A stretch of DNA of 43,257 nucleotides, from the NCBI GenBank assembly GCA_002307215.1, contig DBTU01000014.1:7850-51106 (forward strand), given 5' to 3'. The notes below the pieces were generated by a model. The model ran no database searches, was not told the DNA's origin, and worked only from the letters and a program-made list of their open reading frames with translations. The translations under genes were made by a program, and so were the position numbers. Position 1 is the first letter of the stretch; each line of letters starts with the position of its first letter. The DNA is from Lachnoclostridium sp. UBA1308 (GTDB taxonomy: Bacteria > Bacillota > Clostridia > Lachnospirales > Lachnospiraceae). This document shows, piece by piece, positions 26,198 to 34,618 of this stretch.

Positions 26198-26630
26198 TTA
26201 TATTCTGCGCTTGCTTTTCTTAAATTCAAGAGTTAAAATCATTCTATCTGGATCAAATTGTTCTTCAATCACTGGTTCAATCCAGCCTTCGTCATCCCAT
26301 ACATTGAATATATTTGGCACTCCACTTCCGGCACGTTCAACTATATTTATTTTGTTATATACACGAAAATAAAAATCACAGATATTACCTGACCATTCTC
26401 CGGAATTTGACTGTAACCGATCTGTCCAACGAATCGTAGGATCAAGCACTTCTCTATAGTCCAAAAACATTCCGGAAAATGTCTTACAATGTTATACTCA
26501 TTTCCAAACATCAACATACCTGCTGTTGTAGGATGTCACTGTTTGTCCATTTCGGATAAAGCTTCTGCACCAATGCTACGTAGATACTCTGAATCAACTC
26601 TTAATGTTAATCTGCAAAGAATCCCTACAG
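26198..26630 (-). pseudogene. Broken AlbA_2-type ATP-binding regulator, C-terminal part
   Basis: The last 90 codons read DFYFRVYNKINIVERAGSGVPNIF and EEQFDPDRMILTLEF, the C-terminal (HATPase-like) part of AlbA_2/putative DNA-binding domain regulators. Upstream, another frame continues the protein: EYLRSIGAEALSEMDKQ, a TGA where Trp is expected, then HPTTAGMLMFGNEYNIVRHF. A missing T in the TTTTT run near 26466 then shifts the frame into FLDYREVLDP. So one nonsense and one frameshift mutation are visible. The N-terminal AlbA domain is absent. A decayed remnant directly downstream of the PLD-helicase gene. Confidence 0.75.
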
Positions 26631-26643
26631 GTATTAACCGTTC

Positions 26644-29604
26644 TTACTTTTCTTCTCCATCCTTATCTACACTTTTAAGGTATTTTAATAAATCTTCTCG
26701 TACGCAATCATGCATTCTAAATTCTACCTTTGCAATATCCTTGAGTTTACCAGAATTATCTTTCTTTTCTCCTATTTCAATGTTTTCAATATCGAACATC
26801 CCCATATAATAAAAATCCATTTCGGCATCACTCTTCTTAACAAACAGATACTTTTTTTTCGCCTCTTTAACATCATTCATGTATGAACTATCTGGTCCCT
26901 TTCCAATCTGTGAATCCCACATAAATGTTTGATTATCCATGAATTCATCAGCATAATCAGGCTTTCCATTTACATATTCCTGCTCGTCTTCACTCTTAAC
27001 TTTATGATATGTAACAAAAATACACACATTATCTTCTATCCGTTTCATTCCATACATTGTTGAAGAGTAGTCCTTTCCCCAATTTAAAAGCAAACAAACA
27101 TCTCTTCTAGCATACTTTTCATACAAAATAAAGTTTTCTCTATAATCGTTCTTATTTGTATAATTATCCTGGTATCTTCTTAATCCCAATAGCAAGATAT
27201 CATTTACTTGTCTTGAAAATTCTGCATGTTTTAATCTTTCGTAAAAACCAGACACTCTTCTAAGAGTCCCCTGTAAGTCTTGCTGAACAATGTCTATATG
27301 ACAGTACTTTTCTAACTCATCTGATTTACTTACAAATTTTCCTTCCAAAACGGAGATTGCATTGTCTATACTTTCCATACCAACATAAATATCATATTTT
27401 TCTGCGATATGATTTTTAACAGCTTCTTTAGTAACCGTTCCTGTAGAAATTAACTCCTGTAATATTTCCAACTCATGTGGTCGTTTTCCACTTGCGATAT
27501 TTCTCGAAAGATATTCTAACGTTGTGACTTCGCCTTCAGACAACCGTCTCTTTTGTTCTTTTCCTTCCATTGATTCAATGAATGCCTGATACGTTTTGTA
27601 ATTACTCAATATTAATAATGGATCTACTTCACCAGCATAATAAAAATCCATCAAATAAGGAATTTTCCCCATTCTATTTTTTAGATTTTTATAACTTTGC
27701 TTTATTATCTCTTTTATCCCCTTGATTCTATCAATTGAACTAAAAATTTTGTTTTTTGATATTTCGTCAAAATGTATTGTTGATGCTCCTGGTATCACAT
27801 TGTTTCCACTAATAACATACTTTCTTATAGTATCTTTGTTATAAGATCTATCTCCTGATAGAGCAATTGGAATCATAAAGTTATTCATGTAATTTCCAAT
27901 AAAATCAAGGATAACAACGTACTCCTTATCTTCATATTTTCGCAATCCTCTTCCTAATTGCTGAATAAACACAACTGGAGACTCTGTTGGTCGGAGCATA
28001 ATAACCTGATTGATCTCAGGAATATCTACACCTTCATTAAATATATCAACTGTAAAAATATAATCCAACTGGTTATCAATGTTATCGTCATCTGTTAATC
28101 GTTCAATAACCATTTCTCGTCTTTCTGGACTGTCTTCACCAGTTAATACTTCTGTACGATATCCACGTCGATTAAAATTAGCTGATAACTCCTTTGCTTC
28201 ATCCTTTCTACTGCAAAATATCAAACCTTTGACACGTTTCCCACTATATCCATAATACTCTGCTTTCTGAATAACATATTCCACTCTAGAATCAGAAACC
28301 AGATTACTGAAATTTCGAACCCCAGTATTATCATCAAATACTTTACCATCTACCACCATTTCAGTAATTCCGAAATAATGGAATGGACATAATAAGTCTT
28401 CTTCTAATGCCTGTTGCAAACGAATCTCATAAGCAATTTGATGATCAAATACGGTATAAATATCATAATTTTTTGTATCCGGTGTCGCAGTCATTCCAAG
28501 CCAAAATTTTGGCTTAAAATAATTCATAGTTTGTTGATAACTATCAGACCCCACATGATGACATTCATCAAGAACAATGACATCAAATTCATCTTTTGCA
28601 AATTGTGTATGTATCTCTGGCTTTTTCATCATCTGAATCGTCGAAAATAAGTATTCAGCATCCATCTTCTTGTTTTCACTTGTACCAGAAAGAAGCCCAT
28701 ATGTTTTAGTATTACCAAATACTCTTTTATAACTCCTTATTGTTTGCTTTGCAATCTGTTCACGATGTACTAAAAATAAAATTTTTTTAGGTTGCATTTC
28801 CCTAAGTGCAAATGCTGATGCTAAACTCTTTCCTGTACCAGTACTGGAAAGGAGCAAAGCCCTATCCACCTCTTTTTGTCTCATCTTCATTACATTATCA
28901 ACGAAAGCCACCTGCATTTTATTTGGTTTTAATGTATACCTATCCAAGTCAACAATCTGTTCCTGTAATGCTAGTTTTTGCTGTATCTTTATAAGTTGAT
29001 TTTTCGTATACTCATTTTGATAATCATCGATAAAATCATCGTAATCTAGAGAATGTTCATCTGACCAGAGTTCATTAAATTCACGCAAAATATCATGTGC
29101 CACCTGTCCTTTCTCAGTAGACACTATTTTCGTATTCCATTCACGATTTTTGGTTATAGCGCTCGAGGTCAAGTTAGAACTTCCAATAATAATACGATAA
29201 ATCTCTTCTTTTTTAAAAATATAGCCTTTCGTATGAAATCCGCCAACCTCGTAACTGGTTCGAAACATTTTTATTTTTATATTTTTTAATGATGCAAGAC
29301 ATTTCAGCGCCTTCGGTTCACTAAATGTCATATAGTCTGTTGTCAGAATTTTACCTGGTATATTCCTTTTTCCCAGTTCTTCCAACGTCATCAATAGTGA
29401 CTCGATTCCACTCTGTTTTATGAATGCAACACTCATACAAAACTCATCACAATTTTGCAGTTCTTGTTCAATTGATGTCAATACTTTCTTTCCTTTTTTA
29501 TAATCATTAGAAATAAATTCTGGTCTATATGCAAGATTAGAATTGTAGCCTGTATTTATAAATGCTGTCTGTAATCCATCTAGCAATTCCTTAGTTTTAT
29601 CCAT
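26644..29604 (-). CDS. PLD-nuclease/DEAD-box helicase with DUF3427-type C-terminus
   Basis: 986 residues. Residues 1-180 form a phospholipase-D-like nuclease domain with H124-T-K126 and GSSN at 141-144. Then a superfamily 2 helicase: Walker A SSTGTGKS 253-260, DECHH 346-350, MTATP 371-375, and a second RecA domain with IFCSRKDEA, FNEGVDIPE and QQLGRGLRK. The C-terminal 330 residues correspond to the DUF3427-type region. GGAGG is in front of the ATG. Proteins of this design are common in defence islands and are thought to act on invading DNA; direct proof for this one is lacking. Upstream on the same strand is a NERD-HRDC gene, 133 bases away. Confidence 0.9.
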   Translation of the reverse strand: MDKTKELLDGLQTAFINTGYNSNLAYRPEFISNDYKKGKKVLTSIEQELQNCDEFCMSVAFIKQSGIESLLMTLEELGKRNIPGKILTTDYMTFSEPKALKCLASLKNIKIKMFRTSYEVGGFHTKGYIFKKEEIYRIIIGSSNLTSSAITKNREWNTKIVSTEKGQVAHDILREFNELWSDEHSLDYDDFIDDYQNEYTKNQLIKIQQKLALQEQIVDLDRYTLKPNKMQVAFVDNVMKMRQKEVDRALLLSSTGTGKSLASAFALREMQPKKILFLVHREQIAKQTIRSYKRVFGNTKTYGLLSGTSENKKMDAEYLFSTIQMMKKPEIHTQFAKDEFDVIVLDECHHVGSDSYQQTMNYFKPKFWLGMTATPDTKNYDIYTVFDHQIAYEIRLQQALEEDLLCPFHYFGITEMVVDGKVFDDNTGVRNFSNLVSDSRVEYVIQKAEYYGYSGKRVKGLIFCSRKDEAKELSANFNRRGYRTEVLTGEDSPERREMVIERLTDDDNIDNQLDYIFTVDIFNEGVDIPEINQVIMLRPTESPVVFIQQLGRGLRKYEDKEYVVILDFIGNYMNNFMIPIALSGDRSYNKDTIRKYVISGNNVIPGASTIHFDEISKNKIFSSIDRIKGIKEIIKQSYKNLKNRMGKIPYLMDFYYAGEVDPLLILSNYKTYQAFIESMEGKEQKRRLSEGEVTTLEYLSRNIASGKRPHELEILQELISTGTVTKEAVKNHIAEKYDIYVGMESIDNAISVLEGKFVSKSDELEKYCHIDIVQQDLQGTLRRVSGFYERLKHAEFSRQVNDILLLGLRRYQDNYTNKNDYRENFILYEKYARRDVCLLLNWGKDYSSTMYGMKRIEDNVCIFVTYHKVKSEDEQEYVNGKPDYADEFMDNQTFMWDSQIGKGPDSSYMNDVKEAKKKYLFVKKSDAEMDFYYMGMFDIENIEIGEKKDNSGKLKDIAKVEFRMHDCVREDLLKYLKSVDKDGEEK

Positions 29605-29737
29605 GGTGTAACCTCCAACTATTATTTTTGAAGTTTTTCAATCTTCTCCATTGTGATACCTATCCCACTATTCAACACAGATCAAATTATGCAAATGACT
29701 TCAGTTAAAACATGTCCTTTCTTCCTTCATCACAATA

Positions 29738-30892
29738 TTACACGAACTTATTTACAATCCGCAAAATCTCCACGCCATACTTATCACATTTCTGATCAGA
29801 AAATCCATTCACTATCTTTAACTCATTCCTATTTTTGGGCATAACTTTGATTATATCTTCCATTTGTGCATTATTAAAAACATAAAAGGCTTTCATATTT
29901 TCCTCCTTGCTTTTTGCATAGCGAAATGCTTTCAACTCCAAATAAATTGGCGTATCTTCTATTTTCACCGCATTACTTGCTACAACTATTTCCGGCATAA
30001 TTAAATGTTCTTGAGGAGAGCTTTGGTTAGTCTCTACTCCTCCCGCCATTTCACTTAAATCAAATTGATTCGTAGTTATTTCTTCTCTTAGTACAATATT
30101 TTCATTATTAATCGCTTCGCTATGCTTTTCGGATTCCTTATCTATTTTCACAATTCCATACTTTTTTGTATAATCTGTCGTATTTGGTGTATGTTTTATT
30201 AAAAATGAATCTGCTATTTCATACATATCTTTATCCGACATTGGAGCTCCCGAAGAAGCATTAATAATCTTTTTTATGTAGTCTATTAATTGATCACATC
30301 GAATGATTTGTTCTTTTACTTCTTTTTTGGCATATTTCATGTTAATTATTGTCTTTTTATTTGCTAATACAACCACAGATTTATAAGAACTATCAAAGTA
30401 CCTATCAAAAATTGCTTTTGTTATAAAGTTGCTCTTATCACTACGCCTTATCATTCTCAATATATCCAGATGACGCTTATTCTGGGTTATTGGACTATAG
30501 ATTCCTTCTTTTCTCTTCTTCCGTCCAAAATCGAAAGTACGTATAAAGTCGCCATTACTATTAACTTCAATATTTCCAATCATGTTTTTACATTCAATTA
30601 CAAAAACTAATTTTTTTGTTACAATGAGATAATCAATTTGGGCAGACAAGTCCTCATATAAAAAGTGCAAGTCATGCAAAACTACCATAGGAATAAAGCT
30701 ATTCTTTAATTCAAACGCAACATTATCTTCTCCATTTATACCATATGATAACATATTAATATCTTGTTCTATTTGTTCCTTTATTTCATTCGGAGCAGTC
30801 GTGTATAATTCTTTCAACTGTTCTAATTGCTCCTTGGCATCACTTGTCTCTTTTAGAAAAACAGGTCCCTTTAGTTTATCGAATAATCCCAT
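29738..30892 (-). CDS. NERD-domain protein with C-terminal HRDC domain
   Basis: 384 residues. The nuclease-related NERD domain spans roughly residues 50-180, with GEDN 54-57, the acidic Asp of QIDYLIV (about 87) and E100-C-K102 in VFVIECKNM, a typical D-ExK nuclease pattern. A polar linker follows, and the last 75 residues look like an HRDC nucleic-acid-binding domain (LELKAFRYAKSKEENMKAFYVF). No membrane segment. Together with the PLD-helicase gene just downstream it makes a two-gene nuclease/helicase unit, plausibly a defence module (inference). Confidence 0.85.
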   Translation of the reverse strand: MGLFDKLKGPVFLKETSDAKEQLEQLKELYTTAPNEIKEQIEQDINMLSYGINGEDNVAFELKNSFIPMVVLHDLHFLYEDLSAQIDYLIVTKKLVFVIECKNMIGNIEVNSNGDFIRTFDFGRKKRKEGIYSPITQNKRHLDILRMIRRSDKSNFITKAIFDRYFDSSYKSVVVLANKKTIINMKYAKKEVKEQIIRCDQLIDYIKKIINASSGAPMSDKDMYEIADSFLIKHTPNTTDYTKKYGIVKIDKESEKHSEAINNENIVLREEITTNQFDLSEMAGGVETNQSSPQEHLIMPEIVVASNAVKIEDTPIYLELKAFRYAKSKEENMKAFYVFNNAQMEDIIKVMPKNRNELKIVNGFSDQKCDKYGVEILRIVNKFV

Positions 30893-31031
30893 AGTTTCCC
30901 CTTCTCGATTATCTGTTGTATGATCAATCTAGTAAATTATTACTATTTATCTGTTATTTTACTTCACATGTTTATAAATGTAAATCACGATTCCTTTCAT
31001 TTGTAGTTATTGGCTTGTTTGTAATTTAAGC

Positions 31032-31068
31032 AAAAAAATAATGAGCCCCATTGGAAACTCATTATTTT
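31032..31068 (-). terminator. Terminator of the LysM-GH18 gene
   Basis: AAAATAATGAG (31035-31045) pairs perfectly with 31058-31068. The minus-strand transcript ends in a T-run. It lies ten bases after the LysM-GH18 stop. Confidence 0.8.
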
Positions 31069-31078
31069 AATCACGCAG

Positions 31079-32392
31079 CTAAAAAAATCCCCCCACATCT
31101 TCCCCAACTATCTTCTCAATCTCATACTGCGAATTAATCACCAGCCACATTTGTGAGAAGAAATACATGATATTCCAGATTCCGATACCTTGGAACCCAT
31201 ATCCGGGTACTAATTTAACTAATGCATCAATACTTCTGGCATCAATAAACCACACAATATGCTGTATGGGTATTACGGATTGCATATCAACGTACTCAAA
31301 GAAAGGTGTTTGTGAAATCTCATCAAACTGAATCGTTGCATTAAAATTACCTGCCAAGGTTATGGCCGTATCATAGGTAAGAGAATTCGCTCTTGAGATG
31401 CCAACCACATATGGTAATTCCCAATCGTATCCCATCAATGGAATTCCCAAGAATATCTTTGCGGGAGGTATTAGTGTAACGGCATAATCATAAAATGTAC
31501 GCAACAACATAACCGACGTTACAGGAGCGGGAGCTCCATATGAATATCCCCAATTATAGGACAAGAGTGTAATTCCATTTGCTGCTTGCCCCAGCCCCGA
31601 ATAATCTATTCTTTCAAATGCAGTTTCATTTGGATTATATATGATATTCGGAGATAACGTGACAAAAACCATATAGTTTTCACTATTTAAACTATTCACC
31701 AGCTTTGTAATATAAGTTTCATAAAATTGAGTATTTTCTGTGTTTAAATACTGTAACGTTATATTTATACCATAATAACCCTTTGCTCTCAAAATATTCA
31801 AGATGTCTTCGATATGCTGATCCATGAGCGCTTCACTGTTTAATATACTGTAGATAGCTTCGATGTTGCCTATTCCCTGACCGGTTACTGTCGATAATAG
31901 CATAATTGGAGCTACGCCATATTCCTTTGCTATCTGAATTATTTCAGTATCATCGATACCAATTATCTCAGCCTCTGCGGTAGTCCTATAACCAAATACG
32001 GAAAGGTAGGTTAGATATGGTAACGTCTTTCGAAGTATGTCTCGATTCATGTATGGATTCGTATAGCCATTTGTTGAAATCTTGATATTGCTCGGCTTAT
32101 AGCTTATGACTAATGTTTCTCCCGGATAAATGAACTTTCTATCAAATAGAAAAGGATTATTCCGAAGTAACTGCATCAAAGAAACACCCTGAGCCTTTGC
32201 GATACTATCTATTGAATCGCCCTCCGATACCGTATATGTTTGCTCCGGATATACAATGACTATTGTTTGACCGATTACCAAACGAAATGGTTCTATTAAT
32301 CCATTGTCTTGAATTAGTCTTGTAGGTGACACTTTATATTTATCTGCTATTGAATATATCGTTTCCCCCGGTTGTACTACATGAATGTCCAT
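31079..32392 (-). CDS. LysM-GH18 protein of the spore-cortex YaaH/SleL type, catalytic site altered
   Basis: 437 residues, no signal peptide. Two LysM domains (about residues 3-47 and 51-97) bind peptidoglycan. A GH18-type barrel follows (about 110-430), with LTYLSVFGYRTTAEAEI, VFVTLSPNI, LLSYNWGYSYGAPAPV and IFLGIPLMGYDWELPY. In active members the barrel carries a D-X-E ending in the catalytic Glu; here residues 209-217 read INITLQYLN, with Gln214 where that Glu is expected. The protein may therefore bind rather than cleave cortex or chitin-like glycans. GGGAG precedes the ATG. Spore germination or cortex maturation is the expected setting. Confidence 0.85.
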   Translation of the reverse strand: MDIHVVQPGETIYSIADKYKVSPTRLIQDNGLIEPFRLVIGQTIVIVYPEQTYTVSEGDSIDSIAKAQGVSLMQLLRNNPFLFDRKFIYPGETLVISYKPSNIKISTNGYTNPYMNRDILRKTLPYLTYLSVFGYRTTAEAEIIGIDDTEIIQIAKEYGVAPIMLLSTVTGQGIGNIEAIYSILNSEALMDQHIEDILNILRAKGYYGINITLQYLNTENTQFYETYITKLVNSLNSENYMVFVTLSPNIIYNPNETAFERIDYSGLGQAANGITLLSYNWGYSYGAPAPVTSVMLLRTFYDYAVTLIPPAKIFLGIPLMGYDWELPYVVGISRANSLTYDTAITLAGNFNATIQFDEISQTPFFEYVDMQSVIPIQHIVWFIDARSIDALVKLVPGYGFQGIGIWNIMYFFSQMWLVINSQYEIEKIVGEDVGGFF

Positions 32393-32518
32393 ATACTCCC
32401 TCGGATACTTTTCCTCAAATAATTATATGATTCATGTAAATTAATAATTACCAGGAAACACCCCTACAACCTTCGAATTCATGCTTGGCATTCTTTGCTC
32501 TTGCTGTTATGTTGCTGC

Positions 32519-33415
32519 TTACCCCTTTTTTAGTATTTGCCGATATATTTCTTTCTGCTTTTGTACCACCACTAATTCACCCTGATCTATCATCATGTTA
32601 ATCCTCTTCGCATACCAACAGTCGGCTATTCCAAGGGGATGTTTTCCTATCGCATTACCAATCAGTTGTGCCATAAGAAACTCGCCGTCCGGTATTTCTT
32701 TTCTAATAATATGGTCGTAAAAGTCTTCCGGTACACCGATTACTTTGCCACTCACAACTGCTCGTAACGTACTGCCTTCTAGCTTAAGTTCCTCCCATTC
32801 AGATGAAAAAGAACGCATTTCACAAGAGGATAACTCTTTTTCAAAAGGAAGGAATTCACTAAATCTACCGGCATCTATTTCGCACCAAGATGTATAGAAT
32901 TGCATTTTGTTTTCTGAAAGTTGCATGTAATGTGGTAACTTCACAGCAGATACCTTACAATTATATTTACTCAAAAGATTACAAACATAATAAAATCCGC
33001 ACATGGAATATGGTGCATTACTATACCATATCCGAACTTCTTCGCCATTGGAGGCAAAGTTTTTCAATCGCTCGATTTCGCCAAGATATTTATTCCATAC
33101 TTCTACTAATTCTTTTATGGTAATTTTATTCCAACCATTTATTGTATACAATTCCAAGATAAGCTCTTTCCGGTATTCACTATCAATCGGAACACTAATA
33201 TCACCAATATCAAGCATAATAGGAATACAAACCACTTCAGAGGAATTGCCCCCGACCGCTTTTCCATCAGTCCTTTTATTAAGCATTTTATCTAATTCTT
33301 TTTTACCGGGTTTTTCTCCAATCCAACCGATTGCACTATAATTATCAGACTTATGATAATGCTTTGCCACTTTCATGGATCCTGCTTCACTCTCTCCAAA
33401 CATTACTTCTATCAT
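32519..33415 (-). CDS. DUF1835/DUF3658 domain protein
   Basis: 298 residues. The N-terminal part (IEVMFGESEAGSMKVA, then CIPIMLDIGDIS) fits DUF1835. The C-terminal part (EFLMAQLIGNAIGKHPLGIADCWYAKRINMMIDQGEL) fits DUF3658, the common partner domain. The molecular function of the family is not established. GGAG stands just before the ATG. It is co-directional with the Wadjet genes 39 bases upstream, so it could be read with them, but it is not a known Wadjet component. Confidence 0.75.
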   Translation of the reverse strand: MIEVMFGESEAGSMKVAKHYHKSDNYSAIGWIGEKPGKKELDKMLNKRTDGKAVGGNSSEVVCIPIMLDIGDISVPIDSEYRKELILELYTINGWNKITIKELVEVWNKYLGEIERLKNFASNGEEVRIWYSNAPYSMCGFYYVCNLLSKYNCKVSAVKLPHYMQLSENKMQFYTSWCEIDAGRFSEFLPFEKELSSCEMRSFSSEWEELKLEGSTLRAVVSGKVIGVPEDFYDHIIRKEIPDGEFLMAQLIGNAIGKHPLGIADCWYAKRINMMIDQGELVVVQKQKEIYRQILKKG

Positions 33416-33454
33416 AAAGGGTCTCCTTAGAATTTATGTTTTACCAATGCATAA

Positions 33455-34618
33455 TCACAAGTAACTTTCCTGCTCCAACACCCGCCCCGTTCGGACAATC
33501 ATATCTATGGTATCCTGAAGCAATGGTTCATGAATTTCTCTTAGCTTTGTCAGGCAGCTTTCGGTAATCGGCTCCGAATAGTCGATGAACTTCTGAAAGG
33601 TCCGGACATCCATTCGGTAAGGGATAAGTTCAGGAAATATATTTCTCTTAATATACTGAAAGATTCTCACCCCGCCATAATCCATATCACCACTATGTAA
33701 ATACAGCACTTCCTGCCCCTGTATTTTACTATGCAGGTTTTGCAAAAAGACCTTTTCCACCGGAGTGAAGAACCCATGCGATAATAGGATTAATGCCCCT
33801 TCTTCGTATACTTCCGCCACAAAATTCGCTTTATTTTCAATCGTAATAATTTTCTTAATCTGTGGGTTGTCTAAAACGACAGCCGTTTTAAGGGTCTGTG
33901 TGTTTAACACAAATCCATAGCGATAATCCTTCGTATCCACTTCCACAGAGTCAATCTCGATCCGAAGACTCCCTTTTATACACAACTCCTGGGCATATTC
34001 TTCGATGCTAAGCTGCTCTAAAACATCGGAATCCTCCATAGCTTCATCAAGGTCATCCTTGTATTTCTTAGCTATTCGGATAATAAACCCCTGAAGCTCC
34101 TTTTCAAATACCTTGGAGCCGCCTAGATAATGATTACTAAATACTCTTTTAAATACAGGTGCGTCTAATTGATCCAGGCTTTCCAAGCATTTATATTGCA
34201 AGGCTGTTTTATCGTTATCTTCATTTACTTTTCCTTTTTCTAACCGTGCTATCACTTCCTCATTGATATACTTTCGTATCCAGGAGGTTGTAATCCGGTC
34301 ATAAAGCTCCCGGGCAAAACGTAACTGTTTAAGAATCGTGATATATTTCGGTTCTCTTTCTGCCAGTTCACAGAATTTATCCATATTAGATAAGGGATAT
34401 TTAACTTGTTCAATATCATAGTTACGTGTAACCCATTTTATTTTGAGTAATCCCTGTTCCTCCAGCATCTTTGCCTGAGAAATTAAGTTTTCTCTCCCGA
34501 TCTCTGCGTAATCCTTTTCATTGATTCGGTAGCTTGAATTCCCTGTAACCTCATTGTTCCACTTTGTATTTCCTTCATAGTGGTCAATCATCAAATTAAG
34601 TAACAGCTTATTCTTCAT
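33455..34618 (-). CDS. jetD: Wadjet defence nuclease subunit JetD
   Basis: About 387 residues. AAGGGG lies six bases before the ATG at 34618, preferred over an ATG seven codons upstream. The Toprim catalytic part shows the conserved Glu in IENKANF (about 260-266) and the Asp pair in SGDMDYGG (about 309-316). JetD is known as the DNA-cleaving subunit of Wadjet, which cuts small closed circular DNA after loop extrusion by JetABC. The start overlaps the end of jetC by 11 bases, so translation is coupled. It is the last gene of jetABCD. Confidence 0.9.
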   Translation of the reverse strand: MKNKLLLNLMIDHYEGNTKWNNEVTGNSSYRINEKDYAEIGRENLISQAKMLEEQGLLKIKWVTRNYDIEQVKYPLSNMDKFCELAEREPKYITILKQLRFARELYDRITTSWIRKYINEEVIARLEKGKVNEDNDKTALQYKCLESLDQLDAPVFKRVFSNHYLGGSKVFEKELQGFIIRIAKKYKDDLDEAMEDSDVLEQLSIEEYAQELCIKGSLRIEIDSVEVDTKDYRYGFVLNTQTLKTAVVLDNPQIKKIITIENKANFVAEVYEEGALILLSHGFFTPVEKVFLQNLHSKIQGQEVLYLHSGDMDYGGVRIFQYIKRNIFPELIPYRMDVRTFQKFIDYSEPITESCLTKLREIHEPLLQDTIDMIVRTGRVLEQESYL

